From contig CM050665.1 in assembly GCA_027574665.1 (NCBI GenBank), positions 1,674,001-1,738,000 on the forward strand: a DNA stretch of 64,000 bases, read 5' to 3'. The stretch is from Rhynochetos jubatus (Eukaryota > Chordata > Aves > Eurypygiformes > Rhynochetidae). This document shows, one piece after another, positions 1 to 12,000 of this stretch; the stretch's first letter is position 1; the number at the start of each line of letters is the position of its first letter. The position numbers and the translations under genes were made by a program. The notes below the pieces were generated by a model that saw nothing but the letters and a program-made list of their open reading frames with translations, did no database searches and was not told the DNA's origin.

Positions 1-3000
1 TTTGCTTCCACCGAACTCCGGTGCCGGAATCTGCACGCGCGGCTCTGGCAGACGCTGCTCGCCGTCCCACGGGAGCGCCCGCTCTCCAAGCCTGCCTGGG
101 GAAAACCGGTGCCATGTCCGTGGGAATCCCTTTCTTCCGTCCGGTAGGCCGAGGCGTTCGGCAGTGCCGGCGGGAGCTCGGCCCTTTGGTGGGCGATTCC
201 CTCCTCGCTGAAGAGCAGCTGCTCCCAAGATTTCCCGCCGTCGCTGAAACATCCCCGGCTCCTGTCCCGGCCGTTGCAGCGCCTTCGCTATCCGGGAAGA
301 GCCACCCCGCCGAGGCGCTGCCTGCCACCCGCCGCTACCGGTTGTACCTGGAAGGAGCCGACGCTCTCCGCGTCGCCCTGCCTCCTCCTCGCTGTCCTCC
401 CCGCTGGGGCTCACCCAGCGCCACCTGGGGCGCCCGCTCCGAGCTCGCCGCCCGCCCGGCCCTGCCGATGCTCTGCCGCCGCGGGGCGAGGTGGCTGAAC
501 GGCTCCGAGAGCCGCTTCGTTACAGCTTCGCGGGTTTCCATCCCGGCCCAGAACGTGCTGCTTCCTCGTGACTTTAGCACGCGCCCCAGTTCTCAGCGAG
601 GGGAGCGGGCACCCGGCTGCGATCCTGCCCCGCTCCCGCCTGGGTGCCGGTTGGCGTCGCAGACCAGGACTGGGACACCCGGGCTGTGCTTCTGTTCCCG
701 GCCCCGGCCCCTCTCGGCCTCTCTCTGCCCAAGCGGCCACGACACGGCGTGTCCCTCGTGCAGCCGCCCGGGAAGCGCGGCGGCCACCCACGCAGCTTTC
801 CGTAGGAACGCCGCTTCCCGTTCCACCGCGTCTCCGGGGTCAGCCGACTCCTCGGGTTCCGCTGTCCCTGCCGCGCGCTCGCGGCGGCTCGGCGCCCTGC
901 GATTCCCCTCGCTTCGTTCCGTAGCGGGGATCCTCTGGGAATCCTGCCACGCGTTTCAGCCATCCTCGGGCCGCGTTTTCTTCCTCAGCGGGCTCCTGTG
1001 GGATCTGCGCCCGGAGCCGTCTCCGCAGCGGCCCCTGGGGGGGTTTAACCCACCGGAACAGGTCACGGAAAAGGGGAACCGGTGACGGGAAAACGATACC
1101 TGGGGCAACCCCATCCTGCTTCTCACAGGTCGGTCCCGTGGGATGAGCTTCGCTTTCCCATCAAAGCGCATCCCGTTCCTTACGTGCGCAGGAAGGCTGG
1201 CAGGAAGGGATGGAAGCGTCTCCCTCTCCGTGTGCTCGTAGCCGAGGCTACGTCTGCCGCAGCCCCTTCGCGTCCGCACGCGCGAGGAAGCGGAAGTGCC
1301 CAAGGCCAGGCTGGATGAGGCTGGGAGCACCCTGGGCTACGGGGGTGTCCCTTCCCGTGGCAGGGGGTGGCACTAGGGGGGGATGTGAGGTCCCTCCCAG
1401 CCCAAACCGTTCCACGATTCCACGACGGATGTACACGACGTGGCGTCTGTCCTGGGGATCACAGCGACAAGGGAAGTTACAGGCATTGCAGAAGACGAAG
1501 GACAGGGAATTTGAGTCCGTTTTGATAATGGCTGTTGGCCGGCTCTCCCTCTTCAGTGAGGGGAAACCGCTCACCGCATCCCCTTAAACAACCGTCCCTC
1601 GTTAACAGGGTGAAACTCGTCCCGGTGAGTAACGGGGATGCCTCCTTCTCACCGCTCATTTCACACCCGAGTCTTTCCCTGAACCCACCACAGAGGCAGG
1701 AGCCCGGCCCTGACGCGGCACGTGCCGAGGCAGCCCGGAAAGCTCCGTGGAGCCACAGCACCCAGCGGGCCCTTCTCTGCAGCTCCGTGCCTCGCGCTCG
1801 AGGGTGACGCGGAAGCGTCTGCCTTACGGAGCTCGCCAGCGCGCCCGGCTTCCAGCTGCGCCTGGGGACGGCGGCCGGGCTGCCTGCGGGAGCTGGGAGC
1901 GGAGCTGGGAGCAGGCAGCGCCCTAACCCCTGCCGGGAGCCTGCCTTGAGCTCCTTGCCCCACCGGCTGCCTCAGCTTTGACGGCTTCGGGGGTTTTCCC
2001 CCCTCTAGGGACCCCCAGTATGTAGAATCTACCTGTAGGAAGGTCCTTCTGTCTTTAGAAGGTGACCTCGGGCGCCCGAGCGGGTGCAGGAGGGCCGGCA
2101 GAGGGAACCGTTGGAAGCCACCAAGTCTCGCCCCCGGAAGCGGTCGAGCTCCGAAACTGCTGCTGGAGGAAAAGCTACCGCATGGCCTTCGCCACCGAGA
2201 GTGGCACCGAGATCCTTGGCCCGGGCAGGGCTGCCCCGACCCGAGCTCTGCGCCCAACGGGGGCTGCAGGAGCGGCCGACCAGAGCGCGGCGTGATCCGG
2301 AGCCGGCAAACATCCCCTTCCCAGGGCAAGGGCTTGGGAAAACATCCCTGGGAGCTGACGGGAGCGACTCGGCGTCTCTCCCTGGGGCTGCAGTTCTCAG
2401 CCTCTCCTCGTGCTGGATCTCGCCGGACCCCGCGCCGGCCCTCCCGTCCCGCAGCTGCCGGAGCCAGAACCTGCCCCTTGTCAACCGGTTCCAAAAACCA
2501 ACGTCCTGGCAGCGCCAGACACAGCGACTCACCTCTCCGATGGTGTTCTGGGGGCTGTACACACGGGGGCTGCGCTGCAGAACTGCTCAGTGCCGTTAGC
2601 AAAGGTACAGCGCGCCACCAAGACCGGCTCCCGCGAGGTGAGCGCGACGGGAAGCATTTTTATAACGAGGCTGTTTACTAAGCGCCTTTGAATTACCCAC
2701 CCCAGGTGTCGTCTTGGAGGGAAACGGGGTTTTTGGTTGGTTTGAAGGAAAAAGAGGCAAATCAGGGCCCCGGCTCCCTGCCCGGCTCCCACGGCCTTTT
2801 GAAGTGTCTCTAAAACAAAGGCTCGTACCAAAACCCGCCCGCAGGACACGGCACCTGCTGGGGACGGAGCGGCGGCCGCTACCCTCGCCTCGTCAAGGAG
2901 CTCGACGTTCGTTACACCAGGTCCTGGTCTCCTGGTTTCTAAATCCACCAGCCCGCGTGGAACGGTTCCGGAGGAGTACAGCCCACTCCCCCGCCCAGAT

Positions 3001-4100
3001 AACCCCGAGGCATCCAGCCCCCCATGCCGGCGTGAAGGCAGCAGATCCAGAACCAAACCTGAAAGCCTGAGCTACGCCCGCCTGCGACACCAGCCAAGCA
3101 GCGTTTCGGCGGAGATGGCAACGGGCCAGGAGCACCCTGCCCGCCCAGGAATTCCCCCGCGGAACGCGGCGTAAGGAGCTGACAACCGTTTCCAGCGTTC
3201 GGGGGCGCTGCTGGGGGTGGTCTAGGTTTGGCTCCCAACGCAGCCACCGGTGAAACGCGCCGTTCCCTCGGCAGCGCTTTTCCCGGGAGCAGAGGGCTAC
3301 GACGGGCCGGGCTGCGGGAGCCCGGCTTCTCCAGCCCGCGCAGAGGAAAACCAAGTTCAGCGGGACTGGCCGGCTGGCGGAGCTGAAGCTCTAACGGGAG
3401 AAGGGCTATTCCGGGGGTTCTGGGCTTCGGTTCACGTATTTCCCTGGTCCCAGCAGCCCAGGAGGGTCACCGAGCAGCAGCCCCCACCGCCGGCACCCCC
3501 AGAACCGGTTTCTGGCCGCGGCTGAGCGCAGCCATCGCTCCGCTGGACAAAAGAGCGTGGGCCGAGGGAATTCGCTGTCGCTCCCTCCGCCAGCGCCGAG
3601 GGACGCTCGCTGCTCCGCTGCCACCCGCCCCGCAGACGCACGCGCTGGGGAAGATCGAGCCGGAAGGCGACGACGAGGGTCCAGCTCCCACAGCACCAAC
3701 ACACCCCCCAGAACACTCCGGAGGAGGGAATGGGCAGCTCCTTTCCTCACTGTACTCCTGCTCCCGACGCTCTGAGGCGCCGTGGGTCCCCCCAGCCCTG
3801 CCGCCCCCTCCTCCAGCGCCGAGGTCAGGCACAGAGAGACGAGCGGTCTTCCCCCGCGGCGCACGAGAAACAGACCCCGGCGCCCTGACCCGGGGCGCCG
3901 CGCGGCAGGAGGCGGGACGTGCCGCGCCGGGAGAAACTTACTGCTCCGTCAGGTTTGCCAGGAGAAAAACGTCGCAGGGAGAACGGGAGCGTATTCCGAG
4001 CTCGGCTTCTGCCTGACGCCAGGCGTCGAAGAGCCGCGCGGGTGTCCGACGGGCCACGGGAAGGGAATCCCAAGAGGCGGCTCCGGAGAACCCAGGAGAG
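1..4100. other. GC-rich interval with no recognised gene
   Basis: About 4 kb of GC-rich, CpG-containing DNA left of the predicted TM9SF4 polyadenylation site. Open frames occur on both strands, up to about 350 codons near 21-1085, but their translations are rich in R, P, S, G and A, overlap one another, and show no domain I recognise; this is what stop-poor GC-rich DNA gives by chance. By human synteny the next gene should be PLAGL2, convergent with TM9SF4, but I see no C2H2 zinc-finger coding here. The stretch may be distal 3' UTR or intergenic DNA. The only repeat I recognise is a short CR1 3' end. Confidence 0.5.
1300..1428 (+). mobile_element. CR1 LINE 3'-end fragment
   Basis: The segment reads like the 3' non-coding end of avian CR1: 'ccaggctggatgaggctggg', then a 'tgtcccttcccgtggcaggg' block, then 'aggtccctcccagccc' and 'aaaccgttccacgattcca', which resembles the CR1 tail with degenerate ATTC(T/C)A(T/C)G-type repeats. 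It is heavily diverged and only about 130 bp long, the 5'-truncated form usual for CR1. Confidence 0.75.
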
Positions 4101-4123
4101 CAGGGCAACGGGACAATGGCAGA

Positions 4124-4129
4124 TTTATT
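4124..4129 (-). terminator. TM9SF4: Candidate TM9SF4 polyadenylation signal (AATAAA)
   Basis: 'tttatt' on the plus strand is AATAAA on the minus strand, about 1.9 kb downstream of the TM9SF4 stop codon, which would give a long 3' UTR. A nearer AATAAA lies at 5900-5905 and could make a shorter transcript. Neither is confirmed by transcript data. Confidence 0.45.
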
Positions 4130-6023
4130 TACAGTAGGACACAAAGAATACAGACATTAATTAAAAATTACAAAGGATACAGAGAAAACACTTGGGGAGG
4201 GGAGAGAAATCGATGCTGGCTGAGCCTCTCCGATGGGGCAGGGAACGAATCGACAGCCTCTCACAGGGGCCTCAAATCTGAACCGACGCAGGACTCCACC
4301 GCTGGCTCGCGCACCCCCCACTCCCTTCTTCCATCCTTGATTCCTGGCTGATTGGACTTTGGCACGACGGGCGGCCGGAGGAGCTATCGGGCTGGACGCT
4401 GTGCCGAGGAGCGAAGCCGCCTGGAAGCGGCTCCCCGCGGGGAGAGACGGGTCCTCGGTGGAAACGTAGGGCAGTTTGGGTTAAAGAAGGGCCCCAAAGC
4501 CCTCAGGGGTGCACGTCCGTGCTGGGAACGGGGAGGGCTCTGGGCAGTTGTGGGTCGGAGCGGCCGCCCATCCGCAGACCTGGCCGCTCGCCGCAGCGGG
4601 ACGCGAAGCGTTCACAGGTCACGCTAAAAAACCCTCTTCAACTGGAGCCCCGAGTCCGGCTCGTCCAGGGACGGCAGGAGCCTTCGCTGGAACCTTTTCA
4701 CTGGCGAAGAGCGTTTTAAGTGGCCAAAATAATAATAAAAACCCTCCCCTGACCTTTAACCTCTTTCAAAAAGAGCTTCCCACGGGCTGACTCGGGCACG
4801 GAGCCGCGGAGGAGCCGGCGGCAGCAGAGCCCGCAGCGGCATTCCGGGGGCTTGGACCGTTTCGTGGGGGAGAACAAAATACAGCTTGAAGGGGCGTACA
4901 CTTCTGTTCCCTGGAGGTAGAGAATCCAAGAGGAGGAGAGAGCAGCAAGAGCAGCTGGGGCACAGGGCAGGCGAGACAGCCCCTCCCGGCATCAGGAGAA
5001 CCCTCCCGGGGCCGCTCCCCGGCCCCGTCTGCGCAGCCCCACGCGCCTCGGGGCAGCTCAGGCCCAATACTGCGTCAGATTGCTTGGCACTAGGGCGGCG
5101 GCGGCGCAGCCTTCTCCCCGCAGGGCTCCGCGCCATCCCGGCGGGATTCCCGGGAAGGAAGCCTGCCCCCGGCCTCCTCACGCGGCTGGAGCGGAGCTAC
5201 CGACAGAACCAACCCTCGCGGTTACCTCGCGCGTCCTTCCAGTCCCGGGTTCTAGCACCGGCGCCGTCGCGCCGCTTCCACCGGGACGTTACGTCCTGCT
5301 GCACCTTCCGAGAGAGGAAAGACCCTCCCGCAGCCCGTCCAGGGGAGCCATCCAAGCGGCCCGTGCCGTCCGAGGCCGGAGGGAGGGAGAAGCGACGCCG
5401 AGGGTTGCAGTTCTCCAGCTTTCTCAGGGTGAAACTGCCCTTCCCAGCTCCGAACGGCGCCTCCGTCAAATGTAAACAAGGCGGGAGCTCGGCGGTCGGC
5501 GCGGGGCTCGCGCGGGGAAAGCCTTCGGGCTCCTTTTAGTCTGTCCCAGTCAAGCTCCCTCTTCTGCGCAGACACGGAGGCGGGACGGAAACCCAGTCTG
5601 ATATTGTCTGAAGAGTCTCCCTGAATCCCAGAGCACCCCGAGGGCTGGAAGGAACCGTGTTCACACGTGTTTCCGCTGCGCTCTCAGATCCATTCGTCAT
5701 CAGCGTAAAAAAAAAAAGGATGAATTAGCAAAAAGGGGGTTTACTTACACAGAGGGCTATTTCTCTGCTAAAAAAACTCCCGAGTATGGAACAGGATAAT
5801 AAAGTTAAAAGGTAACGTATCTACAGACCCCTTTTCCCCCCAAAGTAGCCCAGAATCCATGTACACTGTGCCAAGGTTACATTCCAAAACGAGGAGTTAT
5901 TTATTTCTCTTGCCACTCTCCCACCGGATTTTGCTTCCTTAAAGAGTCGGGAGAAGCTGTCCCCTTCGCTCCCAGGAGGACGCGCAGTCGGAGGCGTCTG
6001 CTTTCCGCTGGCTCCCGGCATCC

Positions 6024-9000
6024 TCAGTCTATTTTCACCGCGGCGTAGATCTTGCGGACAAACATGTAGGCTGCATAGAAGCCAATGGTGCCGGTGAGGA
6101 GCCAGAAGGACAGGACCATGAGGGCGGTGTAGCCGAAGTACAGCAAGGACGGGATGAACTCAACAATATCCAGCTACAACACAAAAAGAGGCAAAACCGG
6201 GCAAAATCACGTACGGAGGTAACAAGAGTTACGCCCCCCCCAGAGCAGCCGGCGCCCCCGGCGAGGGGGCGTTCAGCAGAGGAAACCCTCCGCTCAGTTC
6301 AGTTCTGGCCATCTAAACGACACCCCCTTTCGAGGGGGGGACGCTGCTCCGCGCGGGGAACGCGGGCAGGGGCTCCTCCGCCCTCAGGAAGGGCTGTGGC
6401 ACCCTTGGCTGGTGACAAACCAGGGCCATCGTCCCCTTTCCCAACCAGGGGAAGGCGGGAGGAACAGTACCTTGTTCACGAAGTAGAAGATGGCATAGAT
6501 CAGCACGTAGAAGGCGGATCCTCCGGACACCAGGAACGTCCTCCACCACCAGCGGTAATCCTGACAGGGCAGAAAGGCGCAGCATCAGCCCACAGGTTTC
6601 CTTTCCCCGTGTGTCCGTCTCAGGGGAGCCACGAACTTTCGGGGACAGGGAAAACTCCGGTTTTCCTTCAAAGAACGCGAGTTTGGGGCTGGGGAGCTCC
6701 TGTCGCTGACGTGTCCCCACGGACCGCGAAGCCAAGCCAGGCCAGCAGGGCAGCACCTGCTCCTGAAGAACACGGCGCCCGTCTGGCCCCGCGTTTCGCT
6801 TGCTACGTGGACGGAGCGGAAGCGTTTCTTTGGGAAGAGATGTCAGCACAGTACCCTGCTCCCAGCAGAATTCCCGGTAGGAAACCGCAGTTCCCAGCCC
6901 GGCAGATCATCACGGAGCTGCGATTCCCCTCCCGGAGGTGCGAAGAGCAGCCGCGCTCGGGACGCCGGGCCACGCTACGTTTCTGCCGAGCAGCAGCAAC
7001 GCGACCGGCGCCTTTCTGGGAGCAAGCGTGTCCCTGCGCTACTGAAACGACAAATGTGGGATCCTCACCTCAGCACAGAGCTGGAAGTACACCATGACAA
7101 TGCTGATTTGGGAGCAGGATACCACCAGGATTATAAACACCAGGAAGAGGAAGCCGAACAGGTAATAGAACTGGTTCTCCCAGATTGCCTGAAACAAAGA
7201 CACAGCGGGAATTTGTCTCCGTGCTCCGGTGATGTAGGCTAACGAGCCTGCCTTCCAGCAGCTAACCCTGGGAAAACGAGGGGCCCCTCAGGCTCGTGTG
7301 GATGGAACCGCCAATCTAACGCGCTTCACAATCTTACTGCGGGGGAATGGGGTGGCAAAAAGGTGCCCAGAGGCAGCTCTGGGGTAGCCGGCTCGTCCCC
7401 CCGCGTCTCCCTAGCAAGGGAACAGCGAATTCCACCCCGTCCACAGAAGCTGGAAAATGGGGAGCAGCAGGAATGGCTCAGGGAACGTCTTAAGAGCAGG
7501 ACCCCTCCCCGGCCTAACGTTACGGGAAGATTTATCATTCGTAACGATCGCTCGGATCGCCAGGGAGCGTCCGCAGACGTCTCCAGGCGTCTGCAGCAAG
7601 AGGACAGCGAAGAGACCACAGCCCAGCACCCTGGGGGGGACCTGCCACCCCTCCTGCCAGTACAGGAACAGGGTGCTGCCCAGGGGGATGCCCCCTCCCG
7701 TGCCAAGGCTTTGGCACGACAGGAATCCCAGCCAGGAGCGAAGTGCTTACGCTGAAGATGAAGAACAGTTCGATGAACATCGCTCCAAAAGGCAAAATGC
7801 CAGCCATGAGGATCCTGCAGAGCGAGAAAGAACAGTCACAAGCAGCACAATTTAACTGCCTGCTCGTTAAAAACCGCCTGGAACCCGCACAGGCAAAAGC
7901 TCCACGGCTCCAGATTACGGGAGCGCACCCCGCAGGGATCCGGAGCACGGGAGCACGCCCCCCCACAGGGCTCCGGATTACAGGAGCACACCCCGCAGGG
8001 CTCTGGAGCACGGGAGCACACCCTCCCCACAGGGCTCTGGATTACAGGAGCATGGCCTTCCGGGCTCCAGAGCGCGGGAGCACACCCCACAGGGCTCCGG
8101 ATTACAGGAGCACACCCCGCAGGGATCCGGAGCACGGGAGCGCGCCCCCCCACAGGGCTCCGGATTACAGGAGCATGGCCTTCCGGGCTCCAGAGCGCGG
8201 GAGCACACCCCACAGGGCTCGGGATTACAGGAGCACACCCCACAGGGCTCCGGATTACAGGAGCGCCCCCCCCCCAGGGCTCCAGAGCGCGCCCCCCCCC
8301 CGCAGGACACAGCTGCTCCCGCCGTCGAGCACGTGCCCCTTTCCCAAACACCAGCCACGCCACACCAAAACGGTCACGACGGTCTCCGGTATCGCATCAC
8401 GCCAGAGACGCGTCTGCGCGGCGCCCGGGGAGGCGGAGGGGAGGGGGTGAACTCGCCGTATTTCCCAGACACGCAGCACTCACCCAACAAATTTATTCAT
8501 GTACCACCTCTGCTCCGGGATCTGCCTGGGAATCTGATTTGTCCGGACAGGATTGTCATACGGCTGCTTCCGAAATCCAAAGTAGTAACCCAGGTAGACC
8601 AAGGGCAAGGAGATCCCAAACCACATGCAGAGCAAGGCCACCATGGTAGGGAAAGGCACCTGGAATCACACAGGGAGGCTGTCACCCGCCCTGCGGACGA
8701 GTCACCAGCCAGACCAACCCCGGCTCAACCGCCGCGGCGGGGGAAGATTCCAGGAAACCGGGCAGTTCCCAGGCAGCCCAGTCCCCCCCCCGTCCCCCCG
8801 CGGGCTCCAGGAGGAAGGCGCGACCTACCGCTCCAGAGGAGTGCTTCCCCCAGATGAAACAGTTGAGGACAAAGCAGATGGCGAACACGACGCCCGGGTA
8901 GAGGGTGGCTGTCTGCAAGAGCAAACACGTGAACCTCAACCAGACGTTCCTCCTTCCTGAACCGTCGCTGGGACGAGGCACGCGGGGGGGAAACAAAGGG

Positions 9001-12000
9001 GGAGCGCTCCCTTTTGGCACGGCGCCAGCACGCAGCGGCTGGGCTGCGGCTCCGACAATCCTCAGTCGAGGACCGGAGTTCGCCCTTTCGGACAAAGCCA
9101 CGAGGGCTCGATCCGCACCCTGACACCGCAGCACGGCCGCGTCCCGCCGCCCACGACCCACGCAGGGCTCAGCCCGACGCCGCGGCATGGCCACATCCTG
9201 CCGCCCACGACCCACGCGGGGCTCAGCCCGACGCCACGGCACGGCCACATCCCGCCGCCCACGACCCACGCGGGGCTCAGCCCGACGCCGCGGCACGGCC
9301 ACATCCCGCCGCCCACGACCCACGCGGGGCTCAGCCCGACGCCGCGGCACGGCCGCGTCCCGCCGCCCACGACCCACGCGGGCCTCAGCCCGACGCCGCG
9401 GCACGGCCGCGTCCCGCCGCCCACGACCCACGCGGGCCTCAGCCCGACGCCGCGGCACGGCCGGGCCGCGTCCCGCCGCCCACGACCCACGCGGGGCTCA
9501 GCCCGACGCCGCGGCACGGCCAAGCCGCATCCCGCCGCCCACGACCCACGCGGGGCTCAGCCCGATGCCGCAGCACGGCCAAGCCGCGTCCCGCCGCCCA
9601 CAACCCACGCGGAGCTCAGCCCGACGCCGCGGCCGGGCCGCGTCCCGCCGCCCACGACCCATGCAGGGCTCAGCCCGACGCCGCGGCACAGCCGCGTCCC
9701 GCCGCCCACGACCCACGCGGGCCTCAGCCCGACGCCGCGACACGGCCGCGTCCCGCCGCCCACGACCCACGCGGGGCTCAGCCCGACGCCGCGTCCAGGC
9801 CGCGTCCCGCCGCCCACGACCCACGCGGGGCTCAGCCACGGATCAGCCAACCCGGACAAGCAGCACAGGACCCCACAGGACTCACACAAAAGGCTCCCTT
9901 CTTCCACCGATGTCCTTTCAGAGTCCGGTATAAGCGGCCAGCGAAGAATCCGCCAAAAACCCTGGGCAGAAAGAAGCCGGGACAGAGACCATGAGCTCCT
10001 TGGCAGGAGGAGGGGCGGGCAGCAGAGCCCTGCTGCGGGAAGCGGTGGACACACCTACCCCATGAACATGAAGAGGAAGCAGGCGGTAGTCATCAGTGCA
10101 CCCCGGCTAGAAGGCGACAGCATCCCCAGCATGGCGACAACTGGGAAAACAGGACAAAGAAGAGCAGCTCCGATGTAAACAGGTGCCAGCCGGCGCTGGA
10201 GAACGCGCCCGTCCCACAGGCAGGCCGCAGCTGCCTGGAATCTGCCTTCGGCACAGGCCTCGCTCCCTCCAAAGCATAATGCGCCCACAGCACGGGCCAG
10301 AGAGGAAGCCACAGCTTCAGTCCCAAGCTACGGGCCGTGCTCTTGCCTCCGCCGCCCCAGACTGGAGGAGGTGCAGCCCGGAACAAGGCACGCACGTGCA
10401 GAAGTCCCTCAAGCCTGCTCTCACCCAGGGCTCCCACCTCGATGACAAGGAATACAACCACCGACGGGCGCCTTCAGCTGGGCAACGCGATCCGGAAACC
10501 CAGAAACGCTGCGCGCAGGCCCATCGCCTCGGTCAACCCGGCGAGAGGAAGCAGCAGCCGCCTGCGGCTGCGCTCAGGCTAGGCTGAAGTCAGCGGGAGC
10601 TACGAGTGCCCTTGAGCATCGCTCCTCCGCCAGCCACCCCTGCAGCACCTGCCACTTACAGATGACAATCAGGATCATACAGAAGAGCTGGATTCCAGAG
10701 CCCAGGAGAGAGCTGAGGATCATAGGATACTGCGGGGGCCTGAAGACATCTCCGTGCACAAGTTTCCACCCAGATTCCTCCATAGTATCTTCCTGTAGCA
10801 ACAGGAGAAGCAGCTATTTGGATACGGTCTAACAGTGGAAATGAAGGTCCCACAGCAGCCTAAGGAGCTGTTTCCCTGCATCCAGTTCTTCTACAGGATG
10901 TATCCCTCTCCTTAAACCTATTTCCTCTTGGGCTTAAACCAGTTCACTCCCAACTGCCGGTGCCAGGGCACACGTTTGTGGAATCCTCAGCAGTCAGTAC
11001 TTAGGGCTGGAGGGACCTGAACCGGTGACCTGCCCTTGCACGCCCAGAGCCAATGGCGTCGTGACGGTCGGTGACAGAACTGCCCCTCCCCGCGACAGCC
11101 GGTGACAGAACTGCCCTCCCATCCTCCGGGCTCGGAGCAAAACAGGACAAGGAAAGAGCCAAGACACCCCAGCCTCCAGACTGAATCCCTCCTCATCTGC
11201 GCTGCCCTCCCCCAGCCCCGAGAACACGCACGTACAATGTCATCTTCCTTGTTGTAGTTGGCAATGTCCTTCCGGAGCGTCCGGATGATGATCATGCTGA
11301 GGATACCTGCAACCAAGCAGAGTTTAGCTCGGAGGCTCCTCCGCGCCGCGCTGCTGTCGCGCTGCGCAGCTACACGGCTCCCACCAGCACAGGTCTGGCC
11401 AGGAGAGGCCTTGAGTCACCAGCCATCTCCCCCCCAGCGCCAGAAACAAACCCCCAGGGAGCAGGGAAGGCAGTATTCCAGCAGGAACAGGGCACTGCGG
11501 CCTTCCTGCGGGTTTATTTTTTCCTTAAACACAGACATTCAAGACGTGTGTTAACCACGTGCTACTCCCTCAACCACACCGGCCAGGGGTAAGGTCTGAG
11601 CCCGCGGGGCACTGCCCGGCCAGGAGGTTTCAGTGGTTTTGGTCCTTTCCCGTCCCTCCGATCAGTTCAGACACGGCCACGTCCTCGCCGAGCCACCCGC
11701 AGCTGGGGCTCAGAGAAAGCTCCCTGCGGGCTGACGGCAGAGCCGCCCTCAGCCCACACGTCTCACTCACCCGAAAGGAAAAAGACGACCACGACCGAGT
11801 TAATGATGGAAAACCAGTGGATCTGCACGTCGCTCATGGTCAGGTAGGTGTCCCAGCGGGAAGCCCATTTAATGTCGCTTTCCTGGAAGAACAGGAGGGT
11901 TGCTCTCACTCCAGCACATTCCCAGCGGAATTCCCAGCGGCAGACGCTGGGAGCCAGGGTAGCGGGCTGCCAGCCAGCTTCCCGTTACTCCCTCACCTCC

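Noticed and set aside
21-1085. 354-codon open frame at the left edge
   Set aside because: No homology recognised, no conserved motif, heavy overlap with other open frames in GC-rich DNA.
9121-9838. CRISPR-like array
   Set aside because: Repeats are directly adjacent with no unique spacers, and the genome is a vertebrate one.
9014-9994. Repetitive 326-codon open frame in TM9SF4
   Set aside because: Produced by the 54-bp array, which keeps frame by being a multiple of three; it is intronic and other frames are equally open.
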